From: Candidatus Aminicenantota bacterium
GTDB lineage: Bacteria > Acidobacteriota > Aminicenantia > Aminicenantales > Aminicenantaceae
Direction: 5' to 3'
Assembly: GCA_011772495.1 (NCBI GenBank)
Contig: WVZL01000025.1
Location: forward strand, 92,108-156,107
DNA: 64,000 nt
Shown here: one piece after another, positions 15,824 through 24,080 of the stretch
Numbering within the stretch: position 1 is the first letter of the stretch
How the letters are laid out: each line of letters begins with the position of its first letter
The notes under the pieces: model-generated
Databases searched by the model: none
What the model was told of the DNA's origin: nothing
Seen by the model: only the letters and a program-made list of their open reading frames with translations
Position numbers and translations under genes: made by a program

Positions 15824-17158
15824 CTAGACTTCCAACTTATATTCTTTTATTTTCTTATCCAGGGTGGGACGACTGATCTGCAAAATCTGACTCGAGCGAG
15901 TCTTGCTGCCTTTGGTGTAAGTGAGCACATGCTGAATATAATTCCTCTCAACATCCTTTAAGGGTCCCAATTCCTTCGAGAATAGCTTCTTCTCCCCGGA
16001 TTCAAGAGGCAGGTTTTCATCTAAAATAACATCCCCTTTAGCCAGGATGACAGCTCGGATTAAAGCATTCTCCAATTCCCTCACATTGCCTTTCCAGACG
16101 TGGTTTACCAAAAGCTTCATCACATCTGAAGGGACTTTTCTCACACTCTTGCGGAGCTCACGATTGATTTTCTCCAGCAAATAGGCCACCAAGTCCGGGA
16201 TGTCTTCTTTTCTCTCGCGAAGAGAAGGCAATGTAATTTCAACCACTTTCAGCCGGTAATAGAGGTCCTCTCGGAATTTTCCCTTCTCGATCGATTGCTT
16301 GATGTTTTGATTAGTAGCCGCAATGATTCTCGCCTCAGTCTTCAAGATTTTCTCTCCACCCACTTTCATAAAATCTCGGGTTTCGATGACCCTCAGCAAC
16401 TTAGATTGTAAATTTGGGGAAATATCACCGATCTCATCCAAAAAAAGCGTCCCTTTCCCGGCAATTTCAAACTTTCCTCTAGTCTCACTGACGGCATCCG
16501 TAAAAGCCCCTTTGACATGCCCAAAAAGCTCACTTTCCAAGATAGTGTCTGTGATCGCTGAACAATTGATGACAATAAAAGGTTCAACGCTGTAAGGACT
16601 GTTGTAATGAATCGCCTTGGCGACCAATTCTTTGCCAGTACCACTCTCTCCGTGAATAAGGACATTGGCCCTCGTAATGGCCACAGATCCTATGAGTTTA
16701 AACACGTCTCTCATTTGAGGAGAATGACCGATGATGTTGTCGATCTTGTATTCCTTCTGCTGCTCTTCAACCAGATAGCTGAGCTTGTCTTCCAGGCTTC
16801 TGACTTGAAAGGCTTTATCGATGGTCAGGTCCAACTCAACATAATCCAAGGGCTTGACTAGGTATTCGAAGGCTCCCAGCTTGACCGCTTCTACGGTGGT
16901 TTTCATATCGTCATAAGCAGTCATCACGATGATACAGGCTTTATCATTCTTTTCTTTTATCTTTCTCAGGACTTCTATACCGGGCACATCGGGAAGGCGG
17001 ATATCCAGCATAGTCAGATCAGGAAGGCTCTCTTCGTATTTGAGAAGCCCTTTCCCTCCATCTTCCTCTAAAAAAACTTCAAACCCTTTTTTGGTCAGAT
17101 GAGAGGAAAGTGTTTTTCTGATCAAAGGATCATCGTCTATGATGAGTATCGAGTTCAT
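15824..17158 (-). CDS. NtrC-family sigma-54-dependent response regulator
   Basis: 444 residues, with three domains. Residues 1-120 are a receiver (IIDDD at 6-10, phosphoacceptor Asp52 in TMLDIRLPD, Lys102 in YLVKPLD). Residues about 143-375 are an AAA+ sigma-54 activator core with Walker A GESGTGKE (170-177), the sigma-54-contacting GAFTDA loop (217-222) and Walker B LFLDEIGD (238-245). The C-terminus is a Fis-type HTH (ILQISRPTLDKKIKEYKLEV). When phosphorylated such proteins bind enhancers and remodel RNA polymerase-sigma-54. Its start overlaps the kinase stop by 4 bp. The GAFTDA loop differs from canonical GAFTGA at Gly to Asp, a variant seen in some active members. Confidence 0.95.
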   Translation of the reverse strand: MNSILIIDDDPLIRKTLSSHLTKKGFEVFLEEDGGKGLLKYEESLPDLTMLDIRLPDVPGIEVLRKIKEKNDKACIIVMTAYDDMKTTVEAVKLGAFEYLVKPLDYVELDLTIDKAFQVRSLEDKLSYLVEEQQKEYKIDNIIGHSPQMRDVFKLIGSVAITRANVLIHGESGTGKELVAKAIHYNSPYSVEPFIVINCSAITDTILESELFGHVKGAFTDAVSETRGKFEIAGKGTLFLDEIGDISPNLQSKLLRVIETRDFMKVGGEKILKTEARIIAATNQNIKQSIEKGKFREDLYYRLKVVEITLPSLRERKEDIPDLVAYLLEKINRELRKSVRKVPSDVMKLLVNHVWKGNVRELENALIRAVILAKGDVILDENLPLESGEKKLFSKELGPLKDVERNYIQHVLTYTKGSKTRSSQILQISRPTLDKKIKEYKLEV

Positions 17159-18621
17159 TCTTCTCTCCCACAGGGAATCAGAACTTCGAAGGAAGTCCCT
17201 TTCCCCTCTTTTTTTTGAACTTTGATAGACCCCTTATGCTGTTCTATGATCTTACGGGCTATGGCCAAGCCCAGGCCGGTCCCGGTGGCCTTGGTGGTAT
17301 AAAAAGGCTCAAAAATGTTTTCCCAATCTTTCTTGGGAATGGCCTGGCCGTTGTTGGAAACGACAACCCGAATCTTTTTGACTGGCTTTTCTCTCTTGAG
17401 AGAGAGGGAAATGATTATCTTTCCTTCTTCAGCAACAGCTTCATAAGCATTACGAAGTATATTCAGGAAAACTTGTCTCAACTTATCTCCATCAACTAAA
17501 ATTTGAGGCAATCCCGGCTTAAAATTTTTCTCTAGGATGACTTTTTTCTGATCCAGAGATTGGGTCATCATCTTGATGGATTCTATCAGTATTTGCTCGA
17601 CCGGGAATCTATCGAGATTCAAATCGGAAACACGGGTGAAATCCAAGAGTTCCCGGATAAATATCTCTATTTGGCCTATCCCCTCTTGAGATATCTTCAA
17701 ATGTTCACCTTCAAGGTCATCCAATCGAGCGCTCCCCAGCACTTTCTGAATGTTCAATTTCACCGATGTCAGTGGATTTCTTATTTCATGGGCAATCGTA
17801 GCTGAGATGCGCCCGATGGAAGCCAGTTTTTCCGCCTGGATCAATTTCTTGTGAGCTTCCTCGATTCCTTTTCTTGATTGGAGAAGTTCTTGGCTCATCC
17901 TGTTAAAACTCTGGGCCAGGTTCCCAATCTCATCTTGAGACGATATTTCAATCTTATGAGAAAAATCACCCTTAGAGACGTCAACAGTTCCCTTGACCAG
18001 CTTCTTCAAGGGACCGGTTATTCTCCTGGCCAAGAGTATTGCGCCCATGATTCCTACTAGAAGTCCAGCCAGTCCGATCAAGATCAATACTAAGCGAGTC
18101 CTTCTGATTTCTCGGCGCATGTCTTCTAAGGAAAGACCTATTTTTATCGAGCCCCATTTGGTTGGAGATCCTCTGGCGAATATGGGAACTTCGATTTCTA
18201 GAATCCTGATGATTCTATTTTCATCATGAATTCTTATGCTTTTCGATTCAAAGAAATAACTGTCTTCGGTGATCTCCTTTTCCAAGCGACTGCAGCAATA
18301 GATATCTTCATAGTCCTTTATAAAATCATTAGCCACTATAGGCTCGTCGTAGCCATAGATAACTACATAAATGAGCCTTTGGCCTATTTGTTCAGAAATA
18401 TTTCTTTCAACAGGTCCCAGATCCCAGTAACTCAGAGGCTCCAAATTCAAATAGGCAATGTTTTTGGCCTGCAGTATTCCTTTTTCCTTGGATTCTTCAA
18501 AAATGGATTTGACTTCTCTCTGTTCAATAACAAAGAGAATCGCTCCGACCAGTATAATCAACAAAAAAATCACCGTCACTATGAATCTTGTTTGGAGTGA
18601 CATTCGCAAGGCCATCGTCAT
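17155..18621 (-). CDS. Membrane sensor histidine kinase (NtrB/ZraS class)
   Basis: 488 residues. Transmembrane segment 1 is at about 14-33 and segment 2 at about 176-198. A periplasmic sensor of about 140 residues between them includes a CC pair at 109-110. HAMP follows (about 199-252), then HisKA with phosphoacceptor His278 in ATIAHEIRNPLTSVK and an HATPase_c domain (NILRNAYEAVAE, TTKATGTGLGLAIARKI). It lies between a periplasmic peptide-binding protein (3-bp gap) and the NtrC regulator (4-bp overlap), so it almost certainly phosphorylates that regulator. The signal is unknown; the neighbouring binding protein suggests a peptide or similar solute. Confidence 0.93.
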   Translation of the reverse strand: MTMALRMSLQTRFIVTVIFLLIILVGAILFVIEQREVKSIFEESKEKGILQAKNIAYLNLEPLSYWDLGPVERNISEQIGQRLIYVVIYGYDEPIVANDFIKDYEDIYCCSRLEKEITEDSYFFESKSIRIHDENRIIRILEIEVPIFARGSPTKWGSIKIGLSLEDMRREIRRTRLVLILIGLAGLLVGIMGAILLARRITGPLKKLVKGTVDVSKGDFSHKIEISSQDEIGNLAQSFNRMSQELLQSRKGIEEAHKKLIQAEKLASIGRISATIAHEIRNPLTSVKLNIQKVLGSARLDDLEGEHLKISQEGIGQIEIFIRELLDFTRVSDLNLDRFPVEQILIESIKMMTQSLDQKKVILEKNFKPGLPQILVDGDKLRQVFLNILRNAYEAVAEEGKIIISLSLKREKPVKKIRVVVSNNGQAIPKKDWENIFEPFYTTKATGTGLGLAIARKIIEQHKGSIKVQKKEGKGTSFEVLIPCGREE

Positions 18622-18624
18622 TAT

Positions 18625-20235
18625 CTACCTGACAATATTTTTCTCAAACCATATCTTTCTGGTTTCAAGATAATAGAAACCCAGAGGATGAACTTTGACT
18701 CCCCGAACATAAGGCTGAACAGCTATCCTCTGCTGGTTGGAAAAAAGAGGAATAGCCGGGACATCCGAAAACAAGGATTGTTCTATTCGATGAAAAAGTT
18801 TTATCCTTCTGGTCCAGCTTCGCTCGCTATCGGTCTCTTCTAGGAGCCTGTCCAATTCAGGATTGGAGTAGCCGAAAACATTAAAAATAGAATTCGAGAA
18901 AAACAGCGGCCGGATGATATCTTCAGGATCAGGAAAATTCATGTTTCTTTCCATGAAGACAAGATAGGGCCTCTCAAATCTCTTGATTTCTTCAAGGTCT
19001 CGGAAATACCTCATTCTTAATCTTATTCCCAAAGCATCGAGCTTTCTCCTCAACTCCCTGTAGACTCTAAATTTGACTTCTGCCCGGGGCGATTCCATAA
19101 AAAGGGTGAGGGTGGGAAATCTATGCTCATCTGTAAAGCCTGCCTGCTGAAGCATTTCCTTGGCCTTCTCTGGAACGTAGCCTTCTTCATCATCTACTGG
19201 AAAAAAACCATGCAGTTTGGCCGGAATAAAACTTTTGGTGGTCATGGGCATGTATCGAATATCGAAGCCAGCTAGAAGCACTTCTCTTTTATTGAGGCCA
19301 TGAAAAATGGCTTTTCGGATAATCTTCTGGTCAAGGGGAGGGATATGGCAGCTCATCCCTAGAAAAGCCAGGTTAAAGGAGCCACCTTCAAAAACCTGAC
19401 AATCTGTGCTCAGCAATCTCTCTGACAGAATCGGGATAATGTCTATCTCTTTGTCGAAAAAATGATCCAACGTATAATGCGGGCTGAATTCAATCGCCTC
19501 CAGATAAGGTCTTCCTCTGAAATAGTCCTCATTTCTTTCCAATCTTACTCCTAAAATGTCCAGCTGGGGGCCTCTAATCCAGTAGGCGAATTTGAAGGGA
19601 CCAGTACCAGAAGGTTGCGAAAAAAATCCTCTTCCCCGGGAAAGCAAGTTATCTTTGGGAAGAATTTTACAAAAATGCATGCTCATCAAATAAAGAGTCG
19701 GCACATAGGGTTTGATCAATCGGATCTCAAAAACATATTTATCCCGAACAATAAACCCTGCCACCTCACTTGATCTCTCCTCCCGAAAATCTTGAGCCCC
19801 CACAACTCTGGTGGTGAAAAACTGGTAGTAGGGAGTATCGGTCTTCTTATCAATGATCCGTTCCAAAGAAAATTTCACATCTTCGGCAGTAAGTTCACCT
19901 CCATGATGAAAATTTATCCCTCTCCTTAGAAAAAAGGTGTATTTCAAGCCATCAGATGAAATCCTCCAATATTCGGCCAGGGAAGGGACGATCTTCAAAT
20001 ATTCATCCAGCTTGACCAGGCCATCATAGAGTTGTTCAGAGACAAATATATAAGAATCAGGACTCGCAGGATCAAGCTGGGTCCTAAAAGTACTGACAAA
20101 GGATTTTACTCGAAGAGTCCCCCCCAAGCGGGGCCTCATCTTGATGTCTTTTTCTCCAGGAATAAAAAGGGCGCCAGAAAGAAAGAAGAAAAGGCAAAAA
20201 ACGGCCAAGATAGAAACGATATATTTCTTTGACAT
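18625..20235 (-). CDS. Periplasmic peptide-binding protein (SBP_bac_5 family) in a two-component operon
   Basis: 536 residues, a normal size for DppA/OppA-type proteins. A signal peptide (YIVSILAVFCLFFFLSGALF) has no clear lipobox. Family motifs include LAEYWRISSDGLKYTFFLR, FHHGGELTAEDVKFSLERI, GTGPFKFAYW and IFHGLNKREVLLAGFD. Such proteins normally feed an ABC permease, but no permease or ATPase of that type is in the window. Instead it is the first gene of an operon with the kinase and NtrC regulator. That points to a sensory role, as co-receptor for the kinase (inference). A sigma-54 site and a perfect UAS palindrome lie upstream. Confidence 0.88.
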   Translation of the reverse strand: MSKKYIVSILAVFCLFFFLSGALFIPGEKDIKMRPRLGGTLRVKSFVSTFRTQLDPASPDSYIFVSEQLYDGLVKLDEYLKIVPSLAEYWRISSDGLKYTFFLRRGINFHHGGELTAEDVKFSLERIIDKKTDTPYYQFFTTRVVGAQDFREERSSEVAGFIVRDKYVFEIRLIKPYVPTLYLMSMHFCKILPKDNLLSRGRGFFSQPSGTGPFKFAYWIRGPQLDILGVRLERNEDYFRGRPYLEAIEFSPHYTLDHFFDKEIDIIPILSERLLSTDCQVFEGGSFNLAFLGMSCHIPPLDQKIIRKAIFHGLNKREVLLAGFDIRYMPMTTKSFIPAKLHGFFPVDDEEGYVPEKAKEMLQQAGFTDEHRFPTLTLFMESPRAEVKFRVYRELRRKLDALGIRLRMRYFRDLEEIKRFERPYLVFMERNMNFPDPEDIIRPLFFSNSIFNVFGYSNPELDRLLEETDSERSWTRRIKLFHRIEQSLFSDVPAIPLFSNQQRIAVQPYVRGVKVHPLGFYYLETRKIWFEKNIVR

Positions 20236-20285
20236 GGGGCTTTCCTAAATAATAAAAAATAATCGGATTAAAGGCAAATTAAAAA

Positions 20286-20301
20286 AGCAAATTTTGTGCC
20301 A
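20286..20301 (-). promoter_or_regulatory. Sigma-54 promoter of the binding protein/kinase/NtrC operon
   Basis: Minus-strand TGGCACAAAATTTGCT is a near-consensus RpoN site (TGGCAC, 10-base spacing, TTGC). The predicted transcript starts near 20275, 40 bases before ATG 20235, so the operon encoding the sigma-54 activator appears to be sigma-54 dependent itself. Confidence 0.74.
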
Positions 20302-20374
20302 AAGGAAAAAGAGAGTAACTCTATTATTATGAATAATTTTAAGTGCTTTGGGGTTTAAAAATTAGACTTCTGTT

Positions 20375-20391
20375 TGTAAAATAATTTTACA
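20375..20391 (-). promoter_or_regulatory. Perfect 17-bp palindrome, candidate UAS for the kinase operon
   Basis: TGTAAAATAATTTTACA is a perfect inverted repeat with a one-base centre, the best instance of TGTAAA-N5-TTTACA in the window. It lies 74-90 bp upstream of the -24 element. The remaining bases from 20400 to 20507 show only small hairpin-forming stretches such as ACCCTTTTGGGT on the minus strand, downstream of the M19 dipeptidase. Confidence 0.6.
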
Positions 20392-20507
20392 GTTTTAAGC
20401 CGGACGAGAACATTTTTTAGGTAAATGCTTCGCTGTTTTCGCCGGCAAGGCTGAGAGGTTTTTTACCCAAAAGGGTGAGCGCGGCCAGGTTTTTGATTGC
20501 CTAATCC

Positions 20508-21779
20508 CTACTCTGGCTGATAATCGTTTTGGCTTTTGGCGGATACATCGATGACTTCTTTGAAAACGCGCATGATGTTTCCACCCCAGATTTTTTGAAT
20601 CTCTTCCTCTGAATAACCTCGACGGACAAGTTCTTCAGTGATACGGGGCAGCTGGCTCACATCATTGCAGCCCTCGACACCTCCCCCACCGTCGAAATCA
20701 GTGCCGATTCCGACATGGTCAATACCAGCGACTCTAACAGCGTGGTCTATATGGTCAACTAACTCAGCCACAGTAGCCATCTCAGTCGGATATTTCTGAA
20801 AGATTTCTCGGTACTCTTGTCGCATCTTCGCCCTGAAGGCTTCATCCCTTACGCCTTTCCAGGACTGATATTTCTCCTGGATTGCCGCTAGAGCTTTGTC
20901 TCTTTCTGGATTCGGGTCGGGTTTTTTCACGAAGCTGGAAACGAAGCAGACCTGGATGACGCCGCCGTTTGAGGCCAAGGCCCCGAGCATCTCATCCGTT
21001 AAGTTCCTGGGGCTGTCGCAGAGCGCCCGGGTACAAGAATGGGAGGCGATGACCGGAGCTGAGGAGACTTCAAGGACATCGTAGAAAGACCGATCAGAAA
21101 TGTGGGAAACGTCCACCATAACTCCCAAGCGGTTGCATTCAGCTACAACTTTCTTTCCGAAATCGCTCAAACCATTATCCTCGGGATGCAATCTATCCGT
21201 TGAAGAATCACAGATATCATTGTCCTGCGAATGGCAAAGGGTGACGTAGCGGACACCCTTTTTATGATAAAGCCCCAGCAAAGACAGGTCTTTCCCGATT
21301 TGATAGCCGTTTTCCATGCCGATGAAGATAGCTCTTTTTCCTTCCTTTTCCAACCTGTAAGCATCTTCGGGAGATACAGCCAGCCCAACCAGATCAGAGT
21401 AATCTTCGGCCATTCTATGAAGGACCTTCAGGTAAACCAGGGCTTGTTCCCTAGCTCTGGCATATCCTTCTGGAGTCCTCTCTTCCTGGCCATAGTAGAC
21501 AGCAAAGAAGGCTGCGTCCAATCCCCCTTCTTTCATGCGAGGAAGGTCAACCTGCCCGTTTTCTCTACTGCCAGGCTCATGACGAAGGCCTATATCCCAT
21601 TCCGACCTTAGGAGCTGGAATGGAGTATCACAATGGGTATCCACAGTCAGGATTCTCTCGTGAATTTCTCTGGCTCTGGCTTCAAGGTTCTCTTCATCCG
21701 GGTTTTTCCGGCAGCCACTCAGCCAAAAACCTGAAACAAGGATGAGCACTAGAAAGTAGACAAGATTCTTTCTTCTCAT
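20508..21779 (-). CDS. Membrane dipeptidase, M19 family, lipoprotein
   Basis: 423 residues from ATG 21779, where AAGGAG lies seven bases upstream and a lipoprotein signal begins (VYFLVLILVSGFWLSGC). The M19 zinc site is complete: TVDTHCDTP (His-x-Asp), IGMENGYQIG (bridging Glu), SHSCTRALCDSPRNL (His) and GIGTDFDGG (Asp). Members cleave dipeptides, often with broad specificity including D-residues. Expected location is anchored in the membrane facing the periplasm. It fits with the other exported peptidases here as part of peptide catabolism. Single gene. Confidence 0.92.
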   Translation of the reverse strand: MRRKNLVYFLVLILVSGFWLSGCRKNPDEENLEARAREIHERILTVDTHCDTPFQLLRSEWDIGLRHEPGSRENGQVDLPRMKEGGLDAAFFAVYYGQEERTPEGYARAREQALVYLKVLHRMAEDYSDLVGLAVSPEDAYRLEKEGKRAIFIGMENGYQIGKDLSLLGLYHKKGVRYVTLCHSQDNDICDSSTDRLHPEDNGLSDFGKKVVAECNRLGVMVDVSHISDRSFYDVLEVSSAPVIASHSCTRALCDSPRNLTDEMLGALASNGGVIQVCFVSSFVKKPDPNPERDKALAAIQEKYQSWKGVRDEAFRAKMRQEYREIFQKYPTEMATVAELVDHIDHAVRVAGIDHVGIGTDFDGGGGVEGCNDVSQLPRITEELVRRGYSEEEIQKIWGGNIMRVFKEVIDVSAKSQNDYQPE

Positions 21780-21886
21780 ACAAAGACTCCTTAGGAAGAT
21801 TGGAAACATTCTATTAAAAATTATTTTTAGAAAAAAAACAAGCTCAGCCGTAAGCATTTCCAAATCCCTGATAAGAACTGGTCTTC

Positions 21887-21911
21887 GGGAATGGCTTCGC
21901 TCCGTTCAGAT
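21887..21911. repeat. Solo copy of the end sequence of the 54.5-kb MITE-like element
   Basis: The bases GGGAATGGCTTCGCTCCGTT followed by CAGAT match, with one substitution and one deleted base, the right end of the GC-rich element at 54473-54817 read on the minus strand. It sits between the M19 and creatininase genes and suggests a decayed insertion or a shared recombination end. Confidence 0.45.
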
Positions 21912-22016
21912 ATTTAGACTGAAAATCCATCTTTGATTATTGAAAAATTTTTAGCGTGAAGAGAGAAGTAAATATAAATTTGAATTGTTATAGTGGCAAA
22001 AGTCTTACTCTATTGA

Positions 22017-22898
22017 CTATTTGGCTCGTTTCCAGGCTTCGATGAATTTCACGGCGGCTTCTACCATGGTATTTACTTCCTTTTGGCCAATCTCTGGATT
22101 TGCCTCTTTTGGATCACTGAAGGACCAGATGCCATTATTCGAGATTTCTCGGCTCGAGCCTTCTTTTTTTGTCTCTTTGGGCGTGGCCAACAACGCACTC
22201 CAGACTCCCATTAATTCCGGATATTTCTCTGCTAATTCCCTGAGCCTTTGCATTCGCGGTGGAAAATGAATTTTAGGTTTTTCAGCCCTTTCTATCTTGA
22301 CCAATTCAGGCTTTAAATAAAGCATGATGGAGGTCTCATTTACTCCAGCATGCCAATCGAAAAATTCTCCCTCCTCTTCTTTCTCGATCGGAGAGTCGTG
22401 TCCGATGGCTGCAGCTACGGCTTCAGTTGTCTGGTTGATTCTATAGATGACTTTTTTCTGGACAATATTATTCCCCCCATGGTAGTTGAAGAAGAGAAAC
22501 CGGCGAAAACCGTACTTCATCAGCATCTCCACGGTTTCGTACAGAACGCGCTCCATAGTTTCTGGCTCAAGGCTTAAGGTTCCAGGAAAACCAGAATGAT
22601 AAACACTGTAGCCAGCTAAAAGAACTGGAGCCACCACTACCCCGGTTCGAGCCGAGATGAGTTTGGACATGCCCAGCGCTTCATAATGATCTGTTCCCAG
22701 AGGTAAGTGCGGCCCGTGCTGTTCTGTGGACCCCAGAGGAATGATCACCATGTCGCAATTTTTCAGATAGTCCCTGACATCTGTCCAGGTCATCTCTTGA
22801 AGCACAAGGGCTTTGGCTGGGCTTTGAGCAAAAACGAAGGTCGCGAACATTAAAGAAATAGAAACAAAGATAAAGATTTTTAAAGCTTTAGATCTCAT
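22017..22898 (-). CDS. Exported creatininase-family amidohydrolase
   Basis: 293 residues with a signal peptide (IFIFVSISLMFATFVFA). The metal centre of the creatininase fold is present: Glu and His in PLGSTEQHGPHLPLGTDHYEA, His in FNYHGGNN and acidic residues further on (DWHAGVNETS). Family members hydrolyse small cyclic amides or formamides (creatinine, mycofactocin and F420-type reactions); the substrate here is unknown. A signal peptide is unusual for the family but occurs in Acidobacteria-like genomes. GGAG precedes ATG 22898. It lies 22 bp after the acetyltransferase gene, so the two may be co-transcribed. Confidence 0.87.
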   Translation of the reverse strand: MRSKALKIFIFVSISLMFATFVFAQSPAKALVLQEMTWTDVRDYLKNCDMVIIPLGSTEQHGPHLPLGTDHYEALGMSKLISARTGVVVAPVLLAGYSVYHSGFPGTLSLEPETMERVLYETVEMLMKYGFRRFLFFNYHGGNNIVQKKVIYRINQTTEAVAAAIGHDSPIEKEEEGEFFDWHAGVNETSIMLYLKPELVKIERAEKPKIHFPPRMQRLRELAEKYPELMGVWSALLATPKETKKEGSSREISNNGIWSFSDPKEANPEIGQKEVNTMVEAAVKFIEAWKRAK

Positions 22899-22920
22899 GG
22901 TTTTACTCCTGAATGGATTT

Positions 22921-23886
22921 TTATTTCTTCAGGATATAAAAATCTCTTTTTCGATTGTCTATTTTTATCGGCCTGAAATCAAAAACCTTATAGCCCTTCT
23001 GTAAATAACCTTGGAATGCCTCCCTTATCTTAAACCTCCATTCTAAGGGAATTTCTCTGACCCTTTGATCTTCCACATCTGTCTCCCTCAACATCCGGAA
23101 AAAATCGAAGGGAATTTCAACCAACAGGAATTCTTGGTCTAAACCGACGCTTACTCCTTTAATAATTTCAAGCTCGAGCACTCCACTCTTGCCCTTTATC
23201 TCAGCATATTCAACTTCAGTCACTACCTGCTTTCCCTCGAACAAGGACTTTGCATCTAGATCAGGCGTTTGCGGCTCCTTCTTCAAGTCCCAGAGCATCA
23301 CAAACCTGTCGCTGGGAATATCTCTTCTGTTCAAACGACCTCCAAAATCAGCATACAGAGCCACTTTATATTCGACAACCTCCATCCCCAAATGGTGGAT
23401 GTTCCGGTAAGCATTAACTCCAGTTAAAGGGTCATAAGTGCAGGTTGAGGTATAGACTCCGAATAAATCTATCAACTTCTCTCGCTGGAATTCTTTGATC
23501 AGGATCCCCAGGCCAAAATCCTGGAAGTCCTCCCTCACCCCTGTATACATGGAGAAGAACTGAAGATTATCTAATTCTCTGAAGGCGATTTCTTTATCTT
23601 TGACACCCACGTATCCGTAAGAAAAACCTACCAGATGAGCCCGGTCCTGTTTGGCAAAGCCACCTTCCTCTGCTTCTGAAAAAACAGCAATGAAGAGACT
23701 GCTTCCTTCATGAAAAAAATTTTCGCATATCATGTTCCGCATTCCGGCCATGTTATCATCAGGAAAGCCCCAGATTTCTTCCCTCAATTCTTCATACTTC
23801 GCGTAGTCATTCTGGTCTTCTGAATTTTCCACCTTGAGCAAGAATCTTTTTCCCTTGCTCTCGATAATTTTTTCTAATCCGTCCAT
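22921..23886 (-). CDS. GNAT-superfamily acetyltransferase, COG3375-like
   Basis: 321 residues, longer than a plain GNAT domain (about 150). The acetyl-CoA-binding part is FSMYTGVREDFQDFGLGILI, about 110-130. It is followed by TYDPLTGVNAYRNIHHLGM and a NRRDIPSDRFVMLWDL stretch that mark the COG3375 group of predicted acetyltransferases. The C-terminal 130 residues are shared with that group and end in DFRPIKIDNRKRDFYIL. Substrate unknown; cytoplasmic. It is probably co-transcribed with the creatininase gene downstream. Confidence 0.75.
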   Translation of the reverse strand: MDGLEKIIESKGKRFLLKVENSEDQNDYAKYEELREEIWGFPDDNMAGMRNMICENFFHEGSSLFIAVFSEAEEGGFAKQDRAHLVGFSYGYVGVKDKEIAFRELDNLQFFSMYTGVREDFQDFGLGILIKEFQREKLIDLFGVYTSTCTYDPLTGVNAYRNIHHLGMEVVEYKVALYADFGGRLNRRDIPSDRFVMLWDLKKEPQTPDLDAKSLFEGKQVVTEVEYAEIKGKSGVLELEIIKGVSVGLDQEFLLVEIPFDFFRMLRETDVEDQRVREIPLEWRFKIREAFQGYLQKGYKVFDFRPIKIDNRKRDFYILKK

Positions 23887-24080
23887 TGTTCTTTCCGTCA
23901 GGCTAGCCTTGGAATTCAGAGCAAAATGATTTTATCCAAACCTTCACTGCAATGCAATCTCAAGTTCGGATCGGATAAAAAATTAAAAAAAATTGAACTC
24001 ATTCATTTTTTAGTATATGGTAAATAACTATTTAAAATAAATGGTGCCTTTTTCAGGCTTTTAAAAGAAGGAAGAAGGAG

